Of a DNA stretch of 64,000 nucleotides, positions 24,464-37,100 are shown in pieces. The stretch comes from Sipunculus nudus. Lineage: Eukaryota > Annelida > Sipuncula > Golfingiida > Sipunculidae. A program made the translations under genes and the position numbers. Location of the stretch: NCBI GenBank assembly GCA_026874595.1, contig CM049317.1, forward strand, positions 23,010,901 to 23,074,900. Reading direction: 5' to 3'. Below the pieces are notes generated by a model. That model had not been told where the DNA came from. It made no database searches and was given only the letters and a program-made list of their open reading frames with translations. Numbering within the stretch: position 1 is the first letter of the stretch; each line of letters starts with the position of its first letter.

Positions 24464-24596
24464 AAGCAAATCCGGGGGAGGGGAGGGGGTCCGGAACCCC
24501 CTTTTCACCCGAAGCAACTTTTTTTTAGGTTTTATCATAGTCCTCCTGGGTATGACCCCCCCCCCCCCTTTCCTAAATCTTGGATCCGCCCCTGGT
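24464..24596. mobile_element. GGATCCAG-type MITE, copy 3 (opposite orientation)
   Basis: Ends TCTTGGATCCGCCCCTGG (reverse complement of the start of the other copies) after a C14 run; begins GAAGCAAATCCGGGGGAGGG. Confidence 0.6.
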
Positions 24597-27500
24597 TTTG
24601 CTCGGAGTGGGCGTGGCTGCTGCTACTCTCATTGCTCGTTAGCGTCATATTGACCCTCTGGCATTACGACCAGATTACTAGCGCCAGAGTGTCATGACAT
24701 CTACGTCTGAGGATCGCATTATAAGGCCTTATGAAGATGCAAATATTTTCGTCATTTCTGACAACGCTTCATGGGCTACAGGTACACTGTCAATCAACAT
24801 AAACCAGACCATTCGTTAGCATTTTTTGTGTACTTTCTAATAATACCAAATATGAGCGAGAAAAGTTCCTGTTTAACCCAGCACATTGGTAAACCCCTCG
24901 GCATGTCTGTTTAATTTATAATCGCATGAACACAAGCATGGCTCGCATGGGTTACAGGACGCAGGCAATTTGCAGGCGACACAGGAAATGATCGGTGTCC
25001 ATGGAGACGGTGTTTCAGTTTGGGTTGCGAGCTCACATATAACCTATTGTGTTTATTCACCATTCTAATCATAATATTGAGATTAAGGGCCGTTTACCAC
25101 AATATGAATGCAACCAGATGCAAGACCATTGCGATACATTCCTCCATATTACTAGTATCACGACTCGAGTAGGCTTACCAGCCAAATTATCCGATTGCCT
25201 ACTGAGTCGGGTTGTCACGGCTAATTGCTCGACCGACTTTGCTTCTTGTACACGCCGCGTGTTGGTATCACATGGGAAGGCGTCTTGGGTCCTTTTGCGT
25301 TTGGCATGGTGAGGCATTCTCAACGTCTGTCGCTTCTTCATTCTATCGGTATCTTCTACGTTCGCCTTACAAGCCCGTACCAACCATAAGATTCATCCTG
25401 TCCTACTTTGTCTTTGCTGAGGTAGCTGGTGCGGATCCGACTGTGTCGGATTTTTATGCGATCAGCTCGGGCGATGATTTCAATTTTCTGCTGCTGCTGC
25501 ATGGTAAGGCTATCAGGACCACCACGATATTTTTTTTGTTCAAAGGATTATAAACCAGAGTGTTACAAGACGATACTTGTTAAAGGTCCCCAGCCCAGTC
25601 TCATTTACTGGTAATAGAGACCAGCTTTTGTAAAGCAAGTGACCATGTGATACTTATCCGTGACACTAAGAAAAACACAAGCTAGATTATTGGACCCTGG
25701 CGTAGGTATCCAAATAATATCTGCTGTGATATACTCTATATGACATCCTCAAATGATGACATCGGGGTTAAATTATTGCCATATTTGCTTTTTCAGTTCT
25801 TCACGAGCGTTATGTTTTCGCGGTCCTGCCAAAGAGTCATTTACATATAGCATATTCATATTTATTAATAATTCAATTTGCGTGCATTTTTTTTTTAATT
25901 TGAAAAAAAACATAAAATATTATGATAAACCTAAAGAAAGGAAAATCGTTGGTCATTACTGGCAAAGAATACATGATGGTTATGCCTCCGCCATGAAGAT
26001 TCGTTTTCCTCCCCATTCGTGTGTGTGAGGCTTTGTTACCAACATAAATATTTCATTCATGAACGGAATCTTATGATATTTTCAAAGCCTTCGGGAATGG
26101 GCTAGTGAAGAATCGTTTAGATACTGATGTGGAGCTGGTACATGATCAAGTGCCAGGGACGCCATCAAGGAATATTCACAAATATATTGATCCACTTGAA
26201 CCGAACAAATCTAGGAATATAGGCCGAACTAGATGTGGTCGGACAATCATGGTCCTCAGATGGCCCAGCATTTCTGGCATATTACTTTACATATGGGAAA
26301 AGGTTTATAGTTTAAAAATATGGTTTAATTTATAGTTTAAAAATATGACATACAGAAACAGATTTTAATCAATATGCAAGAAGGAACTAAATTATATTTA
26401 AGAAGATATGTTTGAAATAATGTGTCCAATACAAAATCATCGATAGTACTCTTTCGTTCAAATTTGATTCGGACGGGTCCGCAGTTCGATAAGTATGGAG
26501 CCCTCTTACACACCAATCATCCCTGTGTATCTGACAGAGGTCAAAGGTAATCTGTTTGTGGAAATGAATGCAACAGAAAATCTCTGATTGTGGTCAATTT
26601 GTCACAATGTGTGCTACAGAAAATCTCTGATCATCTGGCAGCCATACTGGATTTTGGGCTTGTTCGTAGTTTGACAGGGAGGGATTCCTCCGAGGCATCA
26701 ATCATCCCTGTTAATTTGAGAAAGATCAAGCATGTTCTTGTTGAGATATCGCTTGCGAAAGAAAAACACTGATTGTGCCCTAGCGGCCATATTGGAATTT
26801 CGACAGATCTGGTATTCGATGGGTCTGGAGCCCTCACAGGCATAAATCATCCGTGTAAATGTGAGGGAGATGGACGGACGGAAGGACGGGCAGACTGACA
26901 CGGTGATCAATGCAGGGCACCTCTTTCCAAGACGGGTTGGGGAGCATCCAACACTAGGGAGTGTGGGATTCCTAAGAATGCTGATAATATCAGTCTTTCA
27001 ACGAATATGGATTAAGGCTGTAGGATAAGACTGTTCACCTGTGTTATTGCAGATGGGGCAATAGGTTCACGTGGCTGTTATTTTCGCGAAAGTTTCCCTT
27101 TCGCGAACATCGTAACATTCGAGAACAAAAGGCCAAACAGAGTAAGCAAGTCGGGCACTTTAGCCGTCTTTTACAGTTCAGTTAGATCTGGGAAAAATAA
27201 GAACGACTAAACAAGAACAAGTCATCCAAAAGATATATTCAATTTTTATTACATCTCAGCAACAACGTCACTAAACAGCACCGCCCCCTGGAGGAGCTTT
27301 GAATCAAATCACATCACTGACGAAACTGCTCATAACACGTGAAATATAATTGGCCTATTAAATAAACATTGTTTACAAAACAATACCTTTCATCAATAAT
27401 CTGGCAGGTTTACAGCTCAAATCTTTGAACACGCTAGGGTATATCAACATTCTTATGACGTGACTATAAATTATACCCAGTATCATTTTGTATCGTCATT

Positions 27501-28624
27501 TGTGCTAACAGGAACCAGACCTCTCTTTAAACTTTTACAATACTGGACATGGCTTATAGCAGGAGATCCCTCAAGATCACACTCACATCCAAGCAATATA
27601 TGGATATTACAGATGTCTTTTTACTCTTTGGCTGCATGTTTATAATTTCACAAATGTCAAAGAAATCGCCGCACAATTAAAACATGTTCTGACATGTTTT
27701 CATGGACCATGATATTATTAAAACTGTCTTTTATCTTCTCTCGAGAGGAGTGTCCCAAGTCTATATATTTTATATCAGAATTCATGATTATTCAACGGCA
27801 TACAACACATCAACGCGAAATCTCGACCAAACTTGCAACGCACACCAATCGGTTTTTTTACGGTATATACTTTTCATTTTTAACATTTTATCGAAGGGGC
27901 TCCTGTTTGGGCTTCAGATTTGTATCTGTTTTACTACACCAATTTGACCAGAATTCTGAAAATGATTTCAAAACGAGTACAAAGGTTTGTGTCATGCTGA
28001 GTTTCCCCGATACAAATACGGACACATACATACGGATACATCTGGTCCGGTCCCTTTCGCTCTTTACATCCGACCTTGCTCAGGCGACCACCGCGGAAAT
28101 ACGACCACGATCGAGGTCCGATTGGTGGTCGTAATTCCGAGGTTTCACTTTATATATACAAGGCCTTTTTATTACATCATTGTTGGAATACTAGTACTGA
28201 GCCGTTTATATTGGGCCGGAGGGGAAGCGTACAGGGAGAATTCTGAAATGGCCGTCTGCCGCACCCTTTCCGCACAAGTGGAAACACTCCTTACATTTTA
28301 TCTTATTTTCGTGCCAATTATATACGTATCTATGACTAGACAAGTGGAAACGCACCGGACACTTACCGGACACTTACCAACTCAAATGCAACATGTCTTT
28401 TTTTGACCGTTCACCCACATCGAGGAGATTAATAAACGGGACCGTGCATCCTAGAATGTGTCCTACAGATGTATCAGAAATAGGAAGAGGGTATTATGAT
28501 ACCTATACATTCAGATCAAATAAAGTAGTTGGGTAAACACATCACAAGTCATTGATTTATAAAAAGAAATAACGAAAGTTCTCAAAAAATCTGACAAACA
28601 GCTTTATGTAATGTTAACACATAT

Positions 28625-28630
28625 TTTATT
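28625..28630 (-). terminator. Candidate PHF14 polyadenylation signal AATAAA
   Basis: AATAAA on the minus strand, about 104 nt after the PHF14 stop codon and in a plausible place for 3'-end cleavage near 28600. Single hexamer match; no transcript evidence. Confidence 0.5.
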
Positions 28631-28733
28631 TACCGTTAACTTTTGCATTATTCGACTTCACAGACACTATAAAGACGATACTCATTAGCTAAATTCGAAT
28701 CTCGAAAGGTTTGACGAGTATATTTTCATGACC

Positions 28734-31166
28734 CTAAGGATTTTGATTGGTTCCTGCAGCCTGGGATGGGCAAAGATGTTCACCACTTTCTGCGTCACTG
28801 ATGTCTTCATACTGAGGCATATACTGCTCCCGAAAACGATCAACGTGGGTGAGAGGTTTCAAAACCCCACCTCCACTTTCCAACACCGGTGCGACAGGGG
28901 CATTTCCACCTTCACTGGAATCTTGGACAGAGGCTGAATGTTTTCTGTCTGCCTGATAGTCTCTCGTCTGCTCTACTGGTATTTGAGGTGTCACTTTTGG
29001 AGTCTCTAGCTTTTTATTCTGAGCAAATTTTGTCATTTCAAAATGTGCCTCTGAGTCTGAAATTTCAATTGTTTCTTCCTTTACAATGATGTCCGGCTCC
29101 TGTTTTTTGTTTACTTTGCTAGAAATGATAGCATCAGCTGCGATTATACTTGATTTGGGTTTTCTCACATCACTAAGAGTAGCTCTCTCCAGATGTTTTT
29201 CAGTATCTTGAGTCACAGGTGTCTTATCGGGACTTGGTATATTTTTGGATGAAGTATTTTCAGCTTGACTTATATCTTTAAATGTACTGCCACCTTTTCC
29301 TTCTTGCTTCGCAACTGTTTCTTTTTCAGTTCCTTTGTCCCCAGCAGACTGACAATAAGAAAGCAAAGGTTCCTTCTTTGGCACCTCTTTGGTTTGGTCA
29401 GTTGCTTGGTCTTTCTTCGTCTCCGTCTTAGGTTCTCCTGGCTGCACTTTATTTGACAATTCTGTTGTCCCCTTAGGAGATAGAGGATCTGAATCGCCCT
29501 TGACCTTCTTCACTGGGTTGGCTAGTTTTCTAGAACGGCGTTTGTTGCCTTCTGACGGTTGGACAGCAGGGGGTGATAACTGCTTAGAGTCTAAAGTCGC
29601 TTTTTCTACGACATTTACAGCAGTTTCTACAGCCTTTGCCAACTTGGATAGTTTTCCTTTTTGTAGTGCCGTGGATAACTTGCTAAGGGCATGTCCTGGG
29701 GCACTCTTTGGACATTTAGAAAGGATGGTTTGTTCTTTTTTCTTGACCTTAGCAGGAGTCAAATCCTGCATTAAAGCAGCAGCATTTTTCTCAACAACAC
29801 CCTGTTTTGGATTAAGATTGTCGGGTGATAGTCCTGCTTTTCTCGTTGGACTGCTGTCTTTTACTGGTTTTTTCATAGATACAGCTGCCCTAGGAGACAT
29901 CTTCTTCCCTTCAGCAGCTGGCTTCTTATCGTCAGTTTGTGAATTTCTTGGTTCTGTGCTTGTTTTCTTCAGTTCCGGTTTCGTCTTTTTGGTTTCTGCC
30001 TTCTTCATTACAGGGATAGTCTTTTTACCTTCTGTAGAAGCTGTCTTTTTACTTTCTGCAGCCAACTTTTTCATCTCAGGTCCTATCTTTTGACCTTCAT
30101 CTGTTTGCTTGTTTGACTCTAGTAATGCTTTCTTGTTATCGTTTGTCTTTTCATCCTCTGTGTCAAGCTTCTTCAATTCTACTCCTGATTTTTTATTCTC
30201 TAGTATCATCTTCTTCAACTCAGGTGCTGTTTTTCTACCTTCAGGTAATGACCTTTTTAATGTCTTTTTACTCTCAGGTGCAGAATATTGTTTTTTACAA
30301 TCAGGCACAGTCTTTTTGCTGTCAGGTGCTAACATTTTTAGGTCGGGTACTGATTTCTTGACTTCAGGGACACTCTTTTTCATCTCTGAAACAGTCTTCT
30401 TACCCTCTGGAGCTACCTTTCTTACCTCAGGTAATGTCTTTTTACCTTCAGCGGTTAACTTTTTCACCTCAGATACTGCCTTTTTACTCTCAGATATCAC
30501 CTTCTTCACTTCAGTGGCTGCTTTTTTCATCTCTTGTGATAGCTTTTCAGTAGCTGGTTTCTTAACACTGGGCCCCGTCTTTTTCCCTTCATCTGTGTTA
30601 AACATTTTCCTTTTAGCTGCAGCAGTTATCTTTGCTGGTCTGGCAACAACTTCTGAAGTAGGAGCTGGAAGTTTTCCTTTCCCTTTAACTGGTGCAGCTT
30701 TTTTTGCTTTACCTTTTGATGCTGTTGGCTTTGCTTTAACCAATACCGGTGGTTTGTCCTTTGCGACAGATTGCTTACTACCTACACTTGGCTCATTCTT
30801 GATTTCTTCTAATTTCGGAATTTGTTTTAATTCTCGAGATGTAGCTTTACCCTTTGTCTTCAAAGTCGGACTCAATTCTACCTTAACGTCAGGTATATCC
30901 TCCCCTATATCTTTTGGTTTCTTATCTTGTAGAGTTGTTTTTTTAATTGCTGGTGTCCTTGGAACAGATCCTTCTTTCTTGGTTGCTGATTTTCCAACAT
31001 TCTCTTCGATATTCTCTAATTTACTAGATGTCTTGGAATCAACTGACTTTTTCTTCTTGATTCTTGCTGGTGGTGCCTGAGAATCTTCATCCATAATCTC
31101 TATTGAGTATGGTTCTCCATCTGATCCTGCATTCACCTTTTCGTCTCCCCCAGAAACATCATCGTC
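28734..31166 (-). CDS. PHF14: PHF14 last exon: 810-residue lysine-rich C-terminal tail
   Basis: 2,433 nt, phase 0 from acceptor TTTATATAG at 31167 to the stop at 28734-28736. It opens with DDDVSGGDEK and an acidic, hydrophobic patch (YSIEIMDEDSQ), then becomes a low-complexity Lys/Glu/Ser/Thr/Pro chain. About 29890-30590 encodes a decayed seven-residue repeat of the form KK-x-x-[PASE]-[ED]-x (for example KKTVSEM, KKSVPEV, KKSVPDL). Near the end IVKEE is followed by IEISDSE, and the protein ends EDISDAESGEH...TNQNP. There is no recognisable domain. It is read as coding because the PHD3 exon splices into it in frame and it stays open for 811 codons. Vertebrate PHF14 has only a short tail after PHD3, as I recall. 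The role is unknown; a histone-H1-like or DNA-binding tail is a guess. Confidence 0.88.
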   Translation of the reverse strand, partial: DDDVSGGDEKVNAGSDGEPYSIEIMDEDSQAPPARIKKKKSVDSKTSSKLENIEENVGKSATKKEGSVPRTPAIKKTTLQDKKPKDIGEDIPDVKVELSPTLKTKGKATSRELKQIPKLEEIKNEPSVGSKQSVAKDKPPVLVKAKPTASKGKAKKAAPVKGKGKLPAPTSEVVARPAKITAAAKRKMFNTDEGKKTGPSVKKPATEKLSQEMKKAATEVKKVISESKKAVSEVKKLTAEGKKTLPEVRKVAPEGKKTVSEMKKSVPEVKKSVPDLKMLAPDSKKTVPDCKKQYSAPESKKTLKRSLPEGRKTAPELKKMILENKKSGVELKKLDTEDEKTNDNKKALLESNKQTDEGQKIGPEMKKLAAESKKTASTEGKKTIPVMKKAETKKTKPELKKTSTEPRNSQTDDKKPAAEGKKMSPRAAVSMKKPVKDSSPTRKAGLSPDNLNPKQGVVEKNAAALMQDLTPAKVKKKEQTILSKCPKSAPGHALSKLSTALQKGKLSKLAKAVETAVNVVEKATLDSKQLSPPAVQPSEGNKRRSRKLANPVKKVKGDSDPLSPKGTTELSNKVQPGEPKTETKKDQATDQTKEVPKKEPLLSYCQSAGDKGTEKETVAKQEGKGGSTFKDISQAENTSSKNIPSPDKTPVTQDTEKHLERATLSDVRKPKSSIIAADAIISSKVNKKQEPDIIVKEETIEISDSEAHFEMTKFAQNKKLETPKVTPQIPVEQTRDYQADRKHSASVQDSSEGGNAPVAPVLESGGGVLKPLTHVDRFREQYMPQYEDISDAESGEHLCPSQAAGTNQNP

Positions 31167-34100
31167 CTATATAAAGAAAACAGTGAGTTAGACCTCAAAT
31201 CATAATGGTATGTTTCACAATTATTTTTACCAAAGGCTACTGGGCTATTACATGAGCATTTGTCATACACATTCAATTAAATTTTGTGTCACACTTGTGT
31301 ATTCCGTGTTAATACTGTGACCTAGTGAATATTACAATGGATCAAACAGCATCGCTATTGAAGCTTGCTTTATTGGCAAAGTGGTTGGAACACTGCATGT
31401 ATGCCATAAACATGGGTTTGAACCTAGGAGCTAACCTATGGTATTTTCCCATGTTAAAAAAAGAAATATATATATACACATTTATATATAGTGTTGTTTT
31501 TCTTATACGTGATATATATATATAAATATATATATATAAAATAATGCTCTAAATTCTTAGGTGGACAATGAGATGCTTTTATATGGTCAATGTTTTTTTT
31601 TATCAAAAGATAAAATAAATATATGATAATTATTATTGAGGAGCTACTTGTTTTACACCACTTAAGACTGATTAATTTCTCTTTAATCACTTTTCATTTG
31701 ATGGTACTTACAGAGTTGGTAGGATCACATGCTGTGCAGTGCCATGCATATCCTCGCTGTTTGGGGGACTTCCTCAGTGGTGGATCCAAGCAGTGGAAGT
31801 GATAGCAAAGTAGACATACATCACACCTGAAGAGAACAATGAAGTATAATCATAATACATATACTGAGTGTGTTTTCCTTTCCTTTACCAAAGACATGCA
31901 GGACCTTCATATGTACAGTATTCAAGATGTGTGTTGGAATATTACTGTTGGAGTGATGCAAGACAACAAGTCACACAGGTGACACTGGTATCCAGGTTTT
32001 AACACTTACAGATTTATAAATTTATACTGAGAAAATGCCAGCAGAATAGATACTGGTATGTAAAAATAAACATTGGATAGATTGACTCCAAAAAGTGAAA
32101 TTAATAACCTAAATTTTCAATGTAAGAATGGCAAAATGGCTAAAAGAAGATTATTCAAGCAACCCTAATACAATGCTTACTTTTTCTCTGATCCAGTTTT
32201 TTAAAGATAAATCATATAATTTAGCTAGACACAAATAGAAGGTACTAAAGCTAAGATTCTGTTTGTATGGAATATGGATCCGGCATGCAGGAAAACTGGT
32301 ACTGACTAAATAAATCTGGTGTGATTCCTTATGTGCGGATCTGGCATATGAAACTGGCAAAATGAATCACTGCATGTAGTAAGTTTATTTCTGGTTTCAC
32401 ATAATAAACTGGAGGAAACACAGAAAATTTACATGATGTCATGCTGGTACATATGAAATCATTTAACATGCATTCCAAATGCATAAAGATTCTTTGCTTA
32501 ATTCAGTTGTTCAGGTGGCTATTTCTGCTGAAGCAGACTTGTTTGAACGTGGAAGAAGAATTTGTTACCTGACAAGATTACTATTGGTGCCGGGCTGGTT
32601 ACACACACAACATTCAGTAAGGAGAACTTCTGGTTTCAGTCGGGGGACTTGCAGTGACCGGGCTGGTCTCACACGCTTCTTTGGAGGTGGCGGCTGCAAA
32701 ATAAATCGTTCTTTTAACTGGGTAAACTGCTAGTGTGTTGAAAATTATATGATCAGCTGCAGTTGTATTCCATGATCTGCTAGCATACTGAGGACTGACA
32801 CTGATCACACACAGTACAAAATATATATAGACTTCTGTATATTTTACCCTTGAAATATCAATAAGACATGATCATAAAATGAATATAAATATTATTTTTA
32901 ATTCAATGATATTTATTTATTTATTGCCTCGGCCAGGAGGGTATGTGTTCATCCCCCTTTGTGAGTTCACATTTATTCTTTTGTGTTTCTTCAGAATTCA
33001 AAGCTAAATGTTAAGATTAACAGCAGTTTACTTCAATGCAACAGGACAGATGATTGTTGCAGTACATTCCCCAATATGGCTTGTATCTCGACTCAAGTTA
33101 GTTTGACTTATCAGCCAAATATAAATGCTTACAGAGTTGTGTATTCTGATCATATGATGGAACTGAGGGTGCATCACCGTTTTCTTACATCTCTCTGACT
33201 CTGACTTAACATTGTTATGCAATACTCACTGTTGTTTCTATGGTGACCACTGGTTCTTCGGGTTCTTTTGGAGGCTGTGTCATCGTCTGCTCTTCCTCTT
33301 CCACCAATTTCCTCTTGGCTCCGCTTTTCTTCTTCCTCCCCTTCTTAAACATCCTCTGTTGGTGGATTACAAATAACAATTAGAAAATGTTCATAGAATT
33401 TTTGTTGGTGGAGGTGATCCATTTTTTAATGCTTGCTTAAAAAAATACTATGTACATCAGCAAAATCCCACTGCAGTTTCAGACTATGTGACAGGAGCTT
33501 ACATGAAATAATTCTGGTGTCACCCAGGCTCAGTGTACCACCCCTGTTGGTCTTTGGTGTGTGTCATCCCCATGGCTGGATCAAAACATCAGAGAACCTC
33601 TGAAAGGCGTACTTGTTTGTGAGAGAACGGAACTATTGGGCACAGTTTTCCCTATTAACTTAATAATAAGTCTGCAGATTGCTTACCCTATATGGGGATT
33701 GACCATGAAAAATCTCAACATCTCTGCTAGACCACAGATACAGTGTATTCAGTGGATTTACTGTACCTTGTTATGCAATGGAATTTTAAAACTGACAAAA
33801 GTGCCAAATGAAGAATTCTGAGAAAAATGACAAAATATGCGAAGCATACACCAGAACTTAATTGGGTGTGTAGACAAATCAGATAGACCTGCCTTGTTAA
33901 TTAGAAAAAGGATATAATTAACACTATTTAAGATATTGCTCACAAAAAAAGATGTTTAACACAAAATCTTAAAATTCATTAAAAATTCAAAAAAAAGAAC
34001 CAAATGCGACCTCATCCTACATAATTAAGGCAACCCATGACATATACCTATCATCTTAATCAGACTTGAATATACGAAACAATATCTGACCTTTTTCTCT

Positions 34101-37100
34101 TTGACTGGTGGTGTGAATTTGACTGGTTCCTTTATCTTCTCTCGCAGTTTCATTGGAGCATCAGGATGCGGTCCTTTCTCTGAAGACTCGTCGCTACTCG
34201 AACTCGCACATTCTGAACACTGCCTGGAATCAAAACAAACCATCACAGCTGTAGCTTACAGCTCATGAATACTAACATACAAACAACACAGCTACAAAAC
34301 TCTTCAAAACTGAGAACATGACTGTATATTTTATTATGCTACTAGAAGGAATATGTAACATTGAACTCCACAATTACCGGTATCACCACCTAGGGGACTA
34401 ACCAAAGGGGTCATAATTTTGAGGTGAACGCAAGACTGGGTTCCACTAGATGGCTGTGCTGAAAATCTTTAGAACATTTTTATGAAATTATAACAGTTTA
34501 TTTGTTCTATTAATGTACAATTATTGCTGTAGATTTTGGCATCTTGTAAGTACAGTGGAACTCCACAATTATGACCATCTTGGGTCCAGTTACCTGGATC
34601 ATATATTTGGGGATCATTGGTTGTACTGGTGGAGTAGTCACAATTGTGGGGAGTCCATCTTCAGTTAATTTTTATGATATTATAACAGTTAATTAAATTT
34701 ATTTATGAACAATTATTTCAGAATTTTTTTGCATCTTGATGACATACCATCCCTGCTGTTTGGTTTTCTTTGGCATCCTGGTAAGCGGGGGATCTAGACA
34801 GCCGAGGTGGTAGAATAGTTTACATTTGTCACACTTAGCCAATTGATGCTGATCATTGGTCTTCTTACAAATACCACACCTGAAAAAAGACAGTTGTTAT
34901 ATAACTATCAATGTTGGAATAAAATCCTACAATAGTTAACCAACACATCGCCACACAAAGTCAAATAATGCAACAATTTCATCTGATGTTTCTGTAAAAC
35001 CAGTCTCTCACTGCACAATTTTTTCAGCCAATTCCGTGAGTCAGGCAGTTATATACCAACCTTTGGTACAAAATGGTATTGTGTGAGACCCAAATCCACC
35101 CAATATTTCACTGCCAGCATACTTTAAGAGGCATATCCTAGCATTGTCCAAAAAAAAATTCATCCAGTTTTCTCAGGCCACACGTGAAATTGTATAGTGA
35201 CAAATGGAGCAACAATGGAGAAGTGGATCCTGTGACCTTGACCTTTGACCTTGTGACCTCAAAATAAATATGGTTCTTCCCCTGTTGGTAGGTGAGCTGT
35301 ATGTGAAAGATGTAAGGTATGGGATGAAAGTTTTGGCTAAAAGAATTATTTCTGGGGGGTGCAAACACACCCCATGACTTTGAGAATATAGGTCGCAGTG
35401 ACCTTATTTCAGGTTTGCAAGGAGATCTTTTTAGAACCTCTAAGACTGCATAGGGTTCATGGCCCTAACCCCTACAGTTATGATTTGTGCCCTGCTAATG
35501 GCCGGACGGACAGACGGACGGACAGACGGAAGGACGACGGACAAAGACCAATCGCTATAGCCAAGCATTACTGAAAATCAGCTGAGCTAATAATAAGATA
35601 ATTGTATGATTTTTTAAAATAAAATACAACTGAAATGATTATTAAAATAATACCAAAGAATATATTCATGAATGCATTCATGAATACATTTTGAAAGTAT
35701 TTGCACTGGTATTCATATACTTTCATTTTTACCTGAATTCCCATTCTTATGCAAGAAATTTTATAATGGAGTACATATTCATATTCGTATTCAAATACAT
35801 TTGCAAAGTATTCACACCATGTTTGGTATTTATTCAGTTTTCACCAAACAATGATGTTGAGAATCCAGAATATACAAAATTCAAACATTTAAATATTGAT
35901 CATAAGTACCTGGTTTTATTGCTTTTATTCATATTAAAAAAAATAAATGTAATATATTCATTTTGGACTAATTTCACATCAATGTACACACTAGACACAG
36001 CAGGAATCTAGATTAATATTATCAACTGCATCTTTGTCTATCATTTATTTCCTTCATATGATCCCTAATGATTAGTAATGAATAACATGATTTATTTTTT
36101 TTTTATCATTAAAATTGAACTGAAAAATACCATAGGTGACTGCATGGTGTTATTTGGAATACGTGACATTCTATCCATCGATACAAGATTCTTATACCAT
36201 CAGTAACTGCAAGTTAATTTCCTGTTATTATCAACTAAAAAATTCCTTTTCCATTCTTCTTTTATTTGTTATTAAAAACCAATAAAAATTTATTAATTTA
36301 TTGTTTATTGTTATGTTGTTAGTTAAAACTACTAGATGATTTGGGTTGGACACCTGGATCAACTGTGGCTGGCCATAAGCTGCCTGGCTGCCCCAGTGTA
36401 TGCCTCGCATCAAGCATGCATAATTTGATGAAAGGTCAACAAGATCAACATACAGATGACTCAAGAGGGGCTGGGTTGAGCTAAGGTCTGACATGGTCTC
36501 ATAAAAACATTAATAAAAGCTACAATTTTTGGCCAATTTTTTTTCAGCTTTCTTATGTGTGCTGAAATCCTTATGTGTGCATGATATGAAAATTATATCA
36601 ACAGTGCTCACAGGAAACAAACGTGCCATGGTCAAAGTTTGGCAAAATTTAAGGTACTAATTATATATTTATACTAATAACTTGTAAAATTCGAAAAATT
36701 CAGAACTAATTTTGGGTATTCAATTGAATCTTGATTAAATATTGTTACATCCCTGACATAAAATCTCTAGCTTCAGCAATCCTCTCGATAAGGGAGTAAA
36801 TATATTTCTTGATTTTTTACAAAGTGCATTATGTTTGGGCCGATAACTTAAAACAATTACGCAATACTGACATCATTTCCAGCATGTGCATAGAGAATGT
36901 ATAGAAAAATATGTATATTATATATGATTAAAGTCACATCAGTGGCTTTGATATTAGGCAGTCCTGAAGTGAAACAATGGGTTTTTTAATGGAAAAATTA
37001 AGTTTTTCATTAATATCTCGAAGGTATTAAGTCCTAGTGACCAAATTCTTGGCTTGGTAGGGGATTTTGGAGACATCTAATTGTATGCCAAATTTTAGGA

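Larger units (their letters stand above)
20873..28620. other. Intergenic region between PHF14 and the LTD-like cluster
   Basis: No supported gene in 7.7 kb. Contains the MITEs and repeats listed separately, a roughly 130-bp-period repeat at 26450-26900 (units with GGAGCCCTC..CACACCAATCATCC, also at 53260-53330), TTCGCGAA-rich repeat fragments (21310-21370, 27080-27125) and a repeat at 25080-25220 that recurs inside PHF14 at 33030-33150. Frames at 25049-25614 and 27694-28406 look like chance. Confidence 0.55.

Noticed and set aside
25049-25614. Overlapping frames on both strands with moderate length
   Set aside because: The sequence is a dispersed repeat, partly repeated at 33030-33150 inside a PHF14 intron; no protein similarity recognised.
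27694-28406. Plus-strand frames of 146 and 139 codons
   Set aside because: Overlapping frames, no motif, no splice context; treated as chance.
29389-31080. Long plus-strand open frames (234 and 323 codons) opposite the PHF14 tail
   Set aside because: They are antisense shadows of a Lys/Glu/Ser-rich exon that has few stops on the other strand; they give Phe/Leu/Ser-rich text with no domain.
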